A DNA stretch of 64,000 bases from Streptomyces canus 299MFChir4.1 (GTDB taxonomy: Bacteria > Actinomycetota > Actinomycetes > Streptomycetales > Streptomycetaceae): NCBI RefSeq assembly GCF_000383615.1, contig NZ_KB911600.1, forward strand, positions 1 through 64,000. The letters run 5' to 3'. Under the pieces are notes generated by a model that was not told the DNA's origin, ran no database searches, and saw nothing but the letters and a program-made list of their open reading frames with translations. Positions 33,081-40,537 of this stretch are shown here, piece after piece. Made by a program: the position numbers and the translations under genes. Every line of letters begins with the position of its first letter. The stretch's first letter is position 1.

Positions 33081-34738
33081 CCCCCGGCCGTGCGCCTGAT
33101 CCGGAACTTCTCGGTTGGATGACCAGTGCTCACGTGGGGGACAGGCTCGATGAATTGATCTTCGATCAGCTTGTCCCACATGCGGTAGGCGGTGGCCTGC
33201 GCCATCGAGCCGTGCTGCACGAACATCCGGCAGGCTTCGGCCTTGCTGAACTTGCCGAACGGCCAGATCTGCTCGGTGATCTGTCGGGCCTTGGTGCGGT
33301 TGTCGTCGGTGTCGGACACGACGGGAATCACGTCCTCGGCGGAGTCGTCCTCCTCGTGCACGAGCACGACCGACGTCATCGGTTCGTCAAGGTCGTACGG
33401 ATCTTCATCGCCGACGCTGTAGACCTTGAGCCTGAGAAGGATCTTCCGGCCGTCCTCTTCGTCCTTCTCCTTGGTGTTCTCCAGAGTCATGATCGATGAG
33501 AGGCCGCGCCCCTTCTTGACCATCTGGAATTCGGTGTTGATCGCGCCCGACATCGCTCCGGCGCCGCGTCCGCCCTCGCCGCCCTTGGGCGTGTGGTGGG
33601 CGAGCAGCACGCAGGCGCCGGTCAGCCGTCGCATGGCCTCAAGGCGGGCGACGATCACACCCATCTCGGTGTTGGAGTTCTCCTCGACGCCGACGGTCAC
33701 CCGGCTCTGGGTGTCGAGCACGATCAACACGGGCTTGATCTTCTTGCACACCTCGGCGAGCGTCACCCACTGATCGACAGCCTGCGGGCTGTCCGGCTTC
33801 TTGATCTGGATCGGCTCCGGGTAGAAGAGCACCCCGGACATGGCCTTGCCGTAGTGCTTGACCCATGCGCGCTTGCGCTTCTTGAAGCCGCGCACACCCT
33901 CGGCGATCACATAGAGAGCCGTGCCCTTCTCGGTCGCGCAGCCGTGCCAGGGAGTACCGGTGCCGACGCACCCGGCCCAATCGAGGGCGACCAGCGACTT
34001 GCCAGTGTTGGGCTCCCCGTTGATCCGCGCGAGCGTATCCCGCGTCAGCCAACCCTTGATCAGCCACTCGGGATCCGGGATGTCTTCGAGGCCGTCGGCG
34101 TCCAGGAGCTGGGACATCATCGCGTCGACGGCCGTGTCCTTTGCCTCCTCAGCCGCAACCTTCGCCGCCAGTTCGGGTTCGTCGAGCACCGGGTCATACT
34201 GCGTGGCGGCGGACCGCTTCTCGGCCTCGGGGATCGCGTCCCACTCCCGGAAGTCCGGCCGGGGCTCGCTTGGGTCCCACCGCCTGATGATCTCAATGCC
34301 GTTCGGCTCGACCTCCGCGAAGGTGGTCGGGAACTCCAGCCCGATGTGCTGGACGAGAGGCATGCCCCCGCATCCCTGGACGATCTCCCAGCCCAAACCC
34401 GCATCACACAGCTCCCGGGCGATCTCCCGTGCCCGCTGCTGACTGGCCGGGTTTCCAGACTGGAAGATCTCGACGCAGCTGAATTGCTTCAACGTCTGCG
34501 TGAACTCCGGCGTCAGAGCGCCTTCCGGGGCCACGGTGGCCGGGTCATTGGGGTGCACGTGCCGGAATGCGTCGAGGTCGTCACCGCGTTCGACGAGCCA
34601 GAATGGATCACTAAATTCATCTGGCTGCACAAACGAATTAGGCGAGGTATTCTGGTCGTAGTCCCTGACCTTCTCCTCGGTCTGGTCCTTGCCCCCCGGT
34701 CCGGTGCCCTTCGGCCGGGGGGTTTCTCCTGCATTCAT
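33068..34738 (-). CDS. RepA/AAA_25-type replicative helicase-like ATPase
   Basis: A 556-residue protein. The first 210 residues contain a degenerate nucleotide-binding-like region (SGNPASQQRAREIARELCDAGLGWEIVQG) and acidic linkers. The RecA-like ATPase has Walker A GEPNTGKS (241-248), Walker B PVLIVLDTQ (about 336-344) and a sensor-like LLAHHTPKGGEGGRGAGA. This matches plasmid RepA/phage helicase-type AAA_25 proteins. The C-terminal 90 residues look like a winged helix (FSKAEACRMFVQHGSMAQATAYRMWDKLIEDQFIEPV). ATG at 34738 overlaps the upstream gene by four bases. With the adjacent iterons it suggests autonomous replication after excision. Confidence 0.8.
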   Translation of the reverse strand: MNAGETPRPKGTGPGGKDQTEEKVRDYDQNTSPNSFVQPDEFSDPFWLVERGDDLDAFRHVHPNDPATVAPEGALTPEFTQTLKQFSCVEIFQSGNPASQQRAREIARELCDAGLGWEIVQGCGGMPLVQHIGLEFPTTFAEVEPNGIEIIRRWDPSEPRPDFREWDAIPEAEKRSAATQYDPVLDEPELAAKVAAEEAKDTAVDAMMSQLLDADGLEDIPDPEWLIKGWLTRDTLARINGEPNTGKSLVALDWAGCVGTGTPWHGCATEKGTALYVIAEGVRGFKKRKRAWVKHYGKAMSGVLFYPEPIQIKKPDSPQAVDQWVTLAEVCKKIKPVLIVLDTQSRVTVGVEENSNTEMGVIVARLEAMRRLTGACVLLAHHTPKGGEGGRGAGAMSGAINTEFQMVKKGRGLSSIMTLENTKEKDEEDGRKILLRLKVYSVGDEDPYDLDEPMTSVVLVHEEDDSAEDVIPVVSDTDDNRTKARQITEQIWPFGKFSKAEACRMFVQHGSMAQATAYRMWDKLIEDQFIEPVPHVSTGHPTEKFRIRRTAGGEKE

Positions 34739-34980
34739 CGATCTGGCCCCCCGAACAGCCTGCGGATCTCGGCGAGCGTCTCGGGTGACGGCTTCGCGTC
34801 CCCGTTCGGCTCGCTGCGGACGACAATGCCGAGCAGCCGGTCACGCTCTTCGAGGGTGAGCTCGCGATCTTCGAGCTTGCCGATCAGGCGGTCAGTCGAC
34901 TCGCGCGCGGCGCGTGCGTGGGCGGCAGTGCGCTCCAGCGCTGTCCGGCCTTCGGGGCTCAGGCGGTACTGACGGGGCAT
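34735..34980 (-). CDS. Element small hypothetical protein
   Basis: An 81-residue, highly charged helical protein (MPRQYRLSPEGRTALERTAAHARAARES ... LEDRELTLEERDRLLGIVVR ... LAEIRRLFGG). No family is recognised. ATG at 34980 has GGGAGAG about 6 nt upstream. It is the first gene of the leftward operon and is translationally coupled to the helicase by an ATGA overlap, so it may be a helicase partner or loader; that is inference from position only. Confidence 0.65.
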   Translation of the reverse strand: MPRQYRLSPEGRTALERTAAHARAARESTDRLIGKLEDRELTLEERDRLLGIVVRSEPNGDAKPSPETLAEIRRLFGGPDR

Positions 34981-35179
34981 CGGGACTCTCCCGGGCTCCC
35001 ACTGCGACGGGCGCCGCAGGGCCGTGCGATCTCCTTTCTCCTGAACGAAGCCCAGCCGCCACATTCCGGCCGTCTGACGCAATGCTATCTAGGAATTCAT
35101 GGTTTAGCAGTCTTTAATTATCCGACAGCCGGCCTGCCGCTCGAATTCCTGAGAGGCTATCTGAAGTTCTGCGATGACA

Positions 35180-35209
35180 AAGGGCCGGTCCCCCGTAGTC
35201 CCGGCCCTT
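35180..35209. terminator. Hairpin in the divergent control region
   Basis: AAGGGCCGG (35180-35188), 12-nt loop, CCGGCCCTT (35201-35209). Its position upstream of a divergent pair is unusual for a terminator; it may block read-through or be an attenuator. Confidence 0.55.
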
Positions 35210-35246
35210 CGTGACGTGATCCACCACGTAATTGAATGCTAGCCTC

Positions 35247-35264
35247 TTTCGAAGGCATTCGAAA
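35247..35264. promoter_or_regulatory. Operator-like palindrome TTTCGAA-GGCA-TTCGAAA
   Basis: A perfect 7-bp inverted repeat with a 4-bp centre. It lies just after a -10-like TAGCCT (35240-35245) and 15 bp before the ATG of the HTH/NlpC gene. A repressor bound here would sit on the transcript start. Confidence 0.5.
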
Positions 35265-35279
35265 CCGGGGTGAATTTTG

Positions 35280-36218
35280 ATGAGTGAATATCTCACGATT
35301 GCCGAGGCGGCGCATTCCCTCGGCGTTTCTGAGCCGACGGTCCGCACATGGATACGGCAGCACAGCCTCACCGCCTCGCCTGGCGCGCGCGGGCTGCGGA
35401 TCGAGTGGGCCGAGGTCATGCGTGTGATCAAGGAGCGCCGCGACGAGGCGCTCGGTCGTCTGCCGTACGACGCCGAAGGGGTCGCGAGCTTCGCCGCCCA
35501 GATGCTCTGGCCGCTGGAAGACCACGAAGAGCGGACGCCGCGCGGCCGGATCACTATCGAGAAGCGGCGGTCGACCGACGTCCAGCACGCCAAGGAGGCG
35601 CTGGGCGGCCTCCTCGTCGGCGACAGCGCCGCAGTCCTCGGACATGCGTCCCTGCATGCCGCTGCCCGGCCGTCGGCCGACGGCTGCCGGTGGTGCGCGG
35701 CCCGCGCGATCGCCTACCGCCTCCGAGCACTGCCCCCGGCCGACAAGCCCGAGTACCGCACCCTCTTCGGCTCCGAGCCCTGCGAGGCGGATCGCCGGGC
35801 ATGGGCCCGGCAAGCTCAGCTCACCGCTCGCGATCGCCGCGAGCGCGAGGCAACCAGCTCGGCGGGCAAGTCACTCCGCCTTCAGGCGCTCAACCTCGCG
35901 GAGCTGAAGATCGGGGCGCCGTTCAAGCTCAACGCGGCAGGGCCAACAGCCTTTGATTGCAGTGGACTTGTCCATTGGGCGTTCGCGCAGGCGGCCGGGG
36001 TCGATGTTCCGCGCACCCGGACGGCGCTGCTCGCCTTCGGCCGACGTATCGCCGTCGAGGAGGCCCAGCCCGGCGATCTCGTCCTCGCCGACGGAGCGCC
36101 CAACCACGTGGCGATAGTCGCCGACGGCGGACACGTCATCCACGCCGACCACGGAGGCGTGCAGTACGGCGACCTCACCGACCGGCGTTGGTCCACGGCC
36201 CTCCGGATAGGGAGCTGA
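35280..36218 (+). CDS. Excisionase-like HTH fused to an NlpC/P60 domain
   Basis: A 312-residue protein. Residues 1-50 form a MerR/HTH_17-type DNA-binding domain (MSEYLTIAEAAHSLGVSEPTVRTWIRQ). A middle region carries a Cys pair (GCRWCAARAIAYRLR) and an Arg-rich linker. The C-terminus from about 215 is an NlpC/P60 cysteine peptidase-like domain with nucleophile Cys227 (FDCSGLVHWAF), a catalytic-region His276 (NHVAIVADGGHVIH) and the GDLVLAD strand. There is no signal peptide, so the enzyme would be cytosolic unless released by lysis. ATG at 35280 follows GGGGTGA. The domain pairing is unusual. It is the first gene of a rightward operon. Confidence 0.75.
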   Translation: MSEYLTIAEAAHSLGVSEPTVRTWIRQHSLTASPGARGLRIEWAEVMRVIKERRDEALGRLPYDAEGVASFAAQMLWPLEDHEERTPRGRITIEKRRSTDVQHAKEALGGLLVGDSAAVLGHASLHAAARPSADGCRWCAARAIAYRLRALPPADKPEYRTLFGSEPCEADRRAWARQAQLTARDRREREATSSAGKSLRLQALNLAELKIGAPFKLNAAGPTAFDCSGLVHWAFAQAAGVDVPRTRTALLAFGRRIAVEEAQPGDLVLADGAPNHVAIVADGGHVIHADHGGVQYGDLTDRRWSTALRIGS

Positions 36219-36220
36219 TC

Positions 36221-36394
36221 ATGCCCGACGTCCCGCTCGACAAGAGGACGACCGCCGTCACTGCCTCCGAGGGCGAGCCGGCGATCGAGAACACCCTCGA
36301 TCACATCCGTGAGGACCACGCCCGGCACGTCACCCCGCCCCCGTCGCCGTTGCTGAAGGACGCCGACCTTCCGAACAGGGGACACACGTCATGA
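36221..36394 (+). CDS. Element small hypothetical protein
   Basis: A 57-residue polar protein (MPDVPLDKRTTAVTASEGEP ... HIREDHARHVTPPPSPLL). ATG at 36221 is 2 bp after the previous stop, with GGGAG 6 nt upstream. Its stop overlaps the next start by four bases. No family is recognised. Confidence 0.6.
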   Translation: MPDVPLDKRTTAVTASEGEPAIENTLDHIREDHARHVTPPPSPLLKDADLPNRGHTS

Positions 36395-36594
36395 GGCCCG
36401 CTGTCCGGACCCGCGAAGAGAAGATCACAGACGCTTTCCGGGCGGAACTCGGGCCGATGTCCGTCGACGCTCTGGCGAGGGCAACCGGCCTCACCGCCGG
36501 AGTCACGAGGAAGACCCTCTGCGCGATGGAGCGTGGGGGCTGCGTCCGCCGGAACGGCTCCGGCGCCTGGTCGCTGACGGCAGGTGCGGCATGA
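36391..36594 (+). CDS. Element small winged-helix-like protein
   Basis: A 67-residue protein with a winged-helix pattern (REEKITDAFRAELGPMSVDALARATGLTAGVTRKTLCAMERGGCVRRNGSGAWSLT): a helix-turn-helix followed by a two-strand wing. It probably binds DNA. Both ends overlap neighbouring genes by four bases (ATGA), indicating translational coupling within the rightward operon. Confidence 0.65.
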   Translation: MRPAVRTREEKITDAFRAELGPMSVDALARATGLTAGVTRKTLCAMERGGCVRRNGSGAWSLTAGAA

Positions 36595-36809
36595 ACCGCA
36601 GCCGCCCGTGGGAGCGAGCGCTCGATCTGCTGGCTGAGAACAACGGCCACGGCCTCACGGTCGAGTCCGTCGGCGTCTTCCTCCACATTTCGCCGCGTCG
36701 GGCGCAGATCATGCTCGACGGCTTGGTCAGCCGGGGCAAGGTCAGGCGGCACGGCGGTCTCTATCGGGCCGTGCCGGTTGAGGAGAGAGGAGAGACCGAT
36801 CATGGATGA
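36591..36809 (+). CDS. Element small winged-helix-like protein
   Basis: A 72-residue protein (WERALDLLAENNGHGLTVESVGVFLHISPRRAQIMLDGLVSRGKVRRHGGLYRAVPV) with another winged-helix pattern, similar in layout to its upstream neighbour. Start ATG overlaps the previous stop by four bases; its end overlaps the next gene by eight bases. Confidence 0.65.
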   Translation: MNRSRPWERALDLLAENNGHGLTVESVGVFLHISPRRAQIMLDGLVSRGKVRRHGGLYRAVPVEERGETDHG

Positions 36810-37104
36810 CCTCGAACGTGCGCGGCGCGCAGGCGAAGCGATCGCCGATCTCGCGGTCGATCCCGCCGGACGGCTCTTCCTCCTTGAGGTCGCCGCACGG
36901 CTCAAGCCGTCGGTGATGGACGCGAGCCGTGATCAGTTCGAGGAGGCGGCAGCGCGGGCACGTCACGCGGTGGCCGCAGCCGACGAGATCGCCCGCTTCC
37001 ACTGGTCGGACGAGTGGCCGACCTTGGGCGAGTTCGTCGCGGCTCTGCCCGAGGACGTTCGCGAACGGGTCGGCGACCATCTGTGGCGGGCGGGGCTGTC
37101 GTGA
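36802..37104 (+). CDS. Element small hypothetical protein
   Basis: A 100-residue, mostly helical acidic protein (MDDLERARRAGEAIADLAVDPAG ... EEAAARARHAVAAADEIARFHWSDEWPTLGEFVAALPEDVRERVGDHLW). No family is recognised. ATG at 36802 has GGAGAG about 7 nt upstream; the stop overlaps the next ATG by one base (TGATG). Confidence 0.62.
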   Translation: MDDLERARRAGEAIADLAVDPAGRLFLLEVAARLKPSVMDASRDQFEEAAARARHAVAAADEIARFHWSDEWPTLGEFVAALPEDVRERVGDHLWRAGLS

Positions 37105-37310
37105 TGGGCCATCAGAAGATCTATCTCAACCGGACCCAGCTCGACCACCTGACGCGCCTCGTCGTCGACCACCCCGGCCGGACGATCGATGAGCACCTGG
37201 TGGAGGCCGGGAAGGTCATCGAGCGGCAGTTGATCGCGGCCGGACTCGTCGCGCTGGTCCGCCGGTGCGCCGTCCACCGTGACGAACAGGGCCGACTCTG
37301 GCCCACCTGA
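37104..37310 (+). CDS. Element small hypothetical protein
   Basis: A 68-residue protein (MGHQKIYLNRTQLDHLTRLVVDHPGRTIDEHLVEAGKVIERQLIAAGLVALVRR). Helical, with no recognised family. ATG at 37104 overlaps the previous stop. It is the last gene before the hairpin at 37320. Confidence 0.6.
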   Translation: MGHQKIYLNRTQLDHLTRLVVDHPGRTIDEHLVEAGKVIERQLIAAGLVALVRRCAVHRDEQGRLWPT

Positions 37311-37319
37311 CGATCAAAC

Positions 37320-37355
37320 GGCGAGCCGCACGGGATCACAGCCCGGCGGCTCGCC
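37320..37355 (+). terminator. Hairpin ending the small-gene operon
   Basis: GGCGAGCCGC (37320-37329) pairs with GCGGCTCGCC (37346-37355) across a 16-nt loop, immediately after the last small gene. Confidence 0.7.
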
Positions 37356-37382
37356 TTGACCGAGGGAGAGGACCCCTCAGCC

Positions 37383-38438
37383 ATGACGATCAGCATGCCC
37401 GCCGACGACGGCACCCGTACCGTGCGGATCTCCGCTCAGTCGTCCGACTTGTCTTGTCCGATCGAAACCCACCCATTGGGCAACCGGTCGCCCGGACCGG
37501 ACTCTGAATCCGCAGGTCAAGAGGGGGCTCGGTCAGCGCTCCGGACTGCGTTGAAAACGGCCGGACAAGCCGCTGACCGGTCGCTGACGGCCGCGCGTAC
37601 GGCCGCCCGCTGGCTGCATGATCGCTGCACCGGCGATGCGATGGACGCCGACGACCATGAGCTTCACCGGATCGTCTACCGGCTCAGCCGGTACGAGGAA
37701 TGGGCCCCGGCGCGGGGACTGTCCGGCCTGCGGCCGGTGAACGGTGGCTTCAGCTTCGAGGGCATCGACGGCCTGACCTTGATCCGCATCCGCGTCCGGC
37801 TGGACGGCGCGCTGACCTTCGGCGCCCTCGTCGACCACGCCGACCGGCTGCTGGCCTATCTCGCCCTCAGCCGGGGGTCGGTCGCGAACGTCAAGGACGG
37901 CCACGCGATCAATCCCTACCGCCTGGACCGCGAAATGATCGCGAGGGGGATGCTGGCCGTCCACCGCCGCCGGGGCAGTGGCAGCGTCCTCATGATCCAG
38001 GCCGGACACCGCGCCGACGAGGCGATGGTATGGATCGGGCAGGCCGGTGAACTCCGGCGCGTCTCCCGGCAGATCGACGCCATCCAGGCTGAGCAGGCGG
38101 CCCAGGAGCAGGCCGAGGAAGCCGCGAAACAAGCTCGGCGCACTGCTGAGCGCGCGGCTGGCGGCGCCGCACGTCGGTCCGCGTCTCTGTGCACGCTGGA
38201 GCCACCAGGGCCCGCCACAGCCGCGCTGAGCGGCTCAGTGCCGAAGCCCGCGACCGTCCCGAGCCTAATCGTGGACGCGCTGAAGGAGGGACCGGCGACC
38301 GGCGCCGCGCTGGTGAAGCGGATCAGCCGGAGTCGCAGCGAGGTCTACCGGGCGCTTGGACAACTCGCCGCCCGGGGCACGGTCGTCCAGGATGAGCGCG
38401 GCGGCCCCTACCGGCTGATCTTGGACAGTCGGACATGA
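37383..38438 (+). CDS. Element hypothetical protein with C-terminal winged helix
   Basis: A 351-residue protein. A polar N-terminus is followed by helices (ALRTALKTAGQAADRSLTAARTAARWLHD) and a middle domain (DDHELHRIVYRLSRYEEW ... LTLIRIRVRLDGALTFGALVDHADRLLAYLALSRG). A long coiled coil comes next (RRVSRQIDAIQAEQAAQEQAEEAAKQARRTAE). The C-terminus is a winged-helix domain (PSLIVDALKEGPATGAALVKRISRSRSEVYRALGQLAARGTVVQDERGGPYRL). No family name can be given; a DNA-binding replication or regulatory role is likely. ATG at 37383 follows GGGAGAGGA at 11 nt; a TTG at 37356 is an alternative start. Confidence 0.65.
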   Translation: MTISMPADDGTRTVRISAQSSDLSCPIETHPLGNRSPGPDSESAGQEGARSALRTALKTAGQAADRSLTAARTAARWLHDRCTGDAMDADDHELHRIVYRLSRYEEWAPARGLSGLRPVNGGFSFEGIDGLTLIRIRVRLDGALTFGALVDHADRLLAYLALSRGSVANVKDGHAINPYRLDREMIARGMLAVHRRRGSGSVLMIQAGHRADEAMVWIGQAGELRRVSRQIDAIQAEQAAQEQAEEAAKQARRTAERAAGGAARRSASLCTLEPPGPATAALSGSVPKPATVPSLIVDALKEGPATGAALVKRISRSRSEVYRALGQLAARGTVVQDERGGPYRLILDSRT

Positions 38439-38495
38439 TCTTGGACACTCTGAGGTGACTGCCCGTCAGGTGATTTCGGACACGAGGACAGGGGT

Positions 38496-38933
38496 GTGAT
38501 CTTGTCCGAGCTGGATGTCCGAGCCCTGACGATCCGCCAGCCTTGGGCGGCGCTGATCGCGTGCGGCGTCAAGCCGGTGGAGAACCGGTCGTGGCCGCTG
38601 CCCGCGTCCTTCTCTGGCCCGCTGCTGATCCACGCGGGCATGCGGGACGATGCCGATGGCTGGCGCGCACTTCGTGCTGAGCCTCGGTCCACGGACCGCA
38701 CCACGGCTCAGGTGGACTACGGCGCCATCATCGCCGTCGCGATGAACGTCACCTGCCACCGGGACACCGGCTGCTGCCGCGACCGCTGGGGCGAACCCGG
38801 CGTCTGGCACTGGGTGCTGGACGATGTCCGCAGACTGCCGGAGCCGATCAGCGCGACCGGACGGCTGAAGCTGTGGACGCCGGAGCCGGAAGCCGCCAGC
38901 GCGGCTCTGGCGGTGCCGCAGAGCACCGGCTGA
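38496..38933 (+). CDS. ASCH domain-containing protein
   Basis: A 145-residue protein with the ASCH (PUA-like) signature: VRALTIRQPWAALIACGVKPVENRSWPLP, then GPLLIHAG. It ends VWHWVLDDVRRLPEPISATGRLKLW. ASCH domains bind RNA or modified nucleobases and are common on phages and mobile elements. GTG at 38496 was taken; a TTG at 38502 is also possible. The preceding 60 bases contain a threefold imperfect GATCTTGGACA-type repeat (38417-38484) of unknown meaning. Confidence 0.75.
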   Translation: MILSELDVRALTIRQPWAALIACGVKPVENRSWPLPASFSGPLLIHAGMRDDADGWRALRAEPRSTDRTTAQVDYGAIIAVAMNVTCHRDTGCCRDRWGEPGVWHWVLDDVRRLPEPISATGRLKLWTPEPEAASAALAVPQSTG

Positions 38934-39007
38934 CACGTCGTACCGGAGACGGGGTGAGGTGCCGCCAGGCGCCAACCTCGCGGTGCCTCGGACGCGTTGG
39001 GGAAGAC

Positions 39008-39550
39008 TCACCGGCCGTGGGTGTGACGCTCCAGGGCGTTGAGCCGGTCGATGGCGATCTCGACGTCGATCTGTGCCGTGTGCGCCACCTCGGTCATTTT
39101 CTGGAACCTGTCAAGATCGGCTGCTGCGCGTTCGGCGTCCTCGCGGCGGTAGCGGGTCTCTTCGATCCCGCCGAGGAACCGCACCCGCATCCGAGGAGCA
39201 GGTGCGAGCGCGAAGATCTCGTCCCATGCGTCGGCGACGCGCGTCATGGCCAGCTTGAGCGTTTCGTCGTCCCGACGTGCGGCGGAGTCGCGCAGGGCAC
39301 GGGCGACCTCGCGCCGGTCCTCGTGCAGGAACCAGTCTGTGTATTGATGGGTGGTCGTCACCTCTTCCAAAAGGGTGCGGAACTCAACGAGCTGATCGCG
39401 GAGTTCCTTGGCCTCGGGGCCAAGCGCCAGCTTGAAGCGGTTTCGCACCCACCACCGCCAGCCACCGGTCAGGAGAGTGACGGCGAAGGCAGCCCAGCCC
39501 GCGAGTTTGGGCCAGTCGGCGTACCAGGGTTCAGCACAAGAAGCAGCCAT
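39008..39550 (-). CDS. Element hypothetical protein with one membrane segment
   Basis: A 180-residue protein. The N-terminus has a single hydrophobic helix (LAGWAAFAVTLLTGGWRWWV, residues about 16-35) followed by a charged helical cytosolic domain (KELRDQLVEFRTLLEEVTTT ... ERAAADLDRFQKMTEVAHTAQIDVEIAIDRLNALERH). No family is recognised. ATG at 39550. It stands alone on the minus strand between the ASCH gene and the Scr1-type regulator. Confidence 0.62.
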   Translation of the reverse strand: MAASCAEPWYADWPKLAGWAAFAVTLLTGGWRWWVRNRFKLALGPEAKELRDQLVEFRTLLEEVTTTHQYTDWFLHEDRREVARALRDSAARRDDETLKLAMTRVADAWDEIFALAPAPRMRVRFLGGIEETRYRREDAERAAADLDRFQKMTEVAHTAQIDVEIAIDRLNALERHTHGR

Positions 39551-39666
39551 GCGCGAGATTCTGGCGGTAATCAGGTGAGCTGTGCGGCCCTTGCCTAAAT
39601 GTGATGTTCGCGAGGCTGCTGTGCTCGCCGGCTCGGGGCAGACATGCTGCCCAGCAGGTCCAGCCG

Positions 39667-40518
39667 TCAGGTGACGGTGAGCTCTCGGCGGGCGCGGCTG
39701 ATCAGGTTCTGAGCGTCGGTGCCGAACACGGCCGACTCCCGCAGGGTGCGCCAGGTCCGCAGGTACAGCGCGATCGAGTCGCTGTCGTCGATCCACAGTT
39801 CGGCGTGCCAGACCTCGACCATGACGAGTCGCTCGTCATGCACCCAGAAGCCGCCGGTCGGAGGGATCTTCAGCGATGCCGTGAAGGGGATGACCCCCAG
39901 CCGGACGGTGTCGAGGCCGACCAGACCGGTGAGCCGGTCGAGTTGCGCGGCAAGCACCGAGGGCGGGCAGATCAGCGACCGCAGCGCGGTCTCGCCGATC
40001 AGGATCTCGAAGCGCCTGCCCGCGTCGTACAGGAGCTCTTGCCGCTTCAGGCGGGCACGCACGGCTGCCTCGGTGTCGCGGGGCGAGCGTTGGAGTTCCG
40101 CGTACCGGTTGAAGACATGGCGGGCGTAGTCGGCCGTCTGGAGGATGCCAGGCACGGTGACGCTCTCGAAGCCGTGCACGACGGCGGAACGCTCGTACTC
40201 GGCGGCGATCGTCTGCTGTACCGGCTGATGCCCGGCGGAGAGCTGGCGCCGCCAGGAGCGGATGTGCGACTCGAACCCCCGCAGCCGGGCGAGGAGTTCG
40301 CCGTACGCGTCGGGCTGGCCGGTCGCCTCCGCCCAGGCCCGCAGGTCTTCAGGGGTGGCGGTCTGCTTGCCGTTCTCCAGCTTCGAGATCCTGGGCTGTG
40401 GCCAGCCGAGGATCTCCGCGAGGCGGGTACCGGTGAGACGTCCGTCGGGGGCGGACATGCGGAGCTCGCGCAGACGCACTCCGAGCGCCTCGCGGGCTTG
40501 CTGATAGTCCGTCGTCAC
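39667..40518 (-). CDS. Scr1-family (DUF5753) helix-turn-helix regulator
   Basis: A 283-residue protein. The N-terminal XRE-type HTH (EALGVRLRELRMSAPDGRLTGTRLAEILGWPQPRISKLENGKQTATPEDLRAWAEATGQP) is followed by the DUF5753 domain (ERSAVVHGFESVTVPGILQTADYARHVF ... LRSLICPPSVLAAQLDRL ... LGVIPFTASLKIPPTGGFWVHDERLVMVEVW). This family is abundant in Streptomyces. GTG at 40518 gives the family length and a 19-bp gap after the upstream gene; an upstream start at 40596 would overlap it. It is probably co-transcribed with the DUF6879 gene and is a candidate element repressor. Confidence 0.85.
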   Translation of the reverse strand: MTTDYQQAREALGVRLRELRMSAPDGRLTGTRLAEILGWPQPRISKLENGKQTATPEDLRAWAEATGQPDAYGELLARLRGFESHIRSWRRQLSAGHQPVQQTIAAEYERSAVVHGFESVTVPGILQTADYARHVFNRYAELQRSPRDTEAAVRARLKRQELLYDAGRRFEILIGETALRSLICPPSVLAAQLDRLTGLVGLDTVRLGVIPFTASLKIPPTGGFWVHDERLVMVEVWHAELWIDDSDSIALYLRTWRTLRESAVFGTDAQNLISRARRELTVT

Positions 40519-40537
40519 CGGTACCCGGTCCGCCCTT

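Larger units (their letters stand above)
34981..35279. other. Divergent control region of the element
   Basis: A 299-bp region, AT-richer than its surroundings, between the leftward replication operon and the rightward HTH/NlpC gene. It contains the hairpin at 35180-35209, the palindrome at 35247-35264 and a -10-like TAGCCT (35240). It also has a widely spaced inverted pair AGGAATTC / GAATTCCT near 35092 and 35145. No gene is seen. It is the likely early control region. Confidence 0.55.

Noticed and set aside
35180..35209. Riboswitch in the element control region
   Set aside because: Only a simple hairpin is visible; no multi-helix consensus of a known riboswitch could be drawn.
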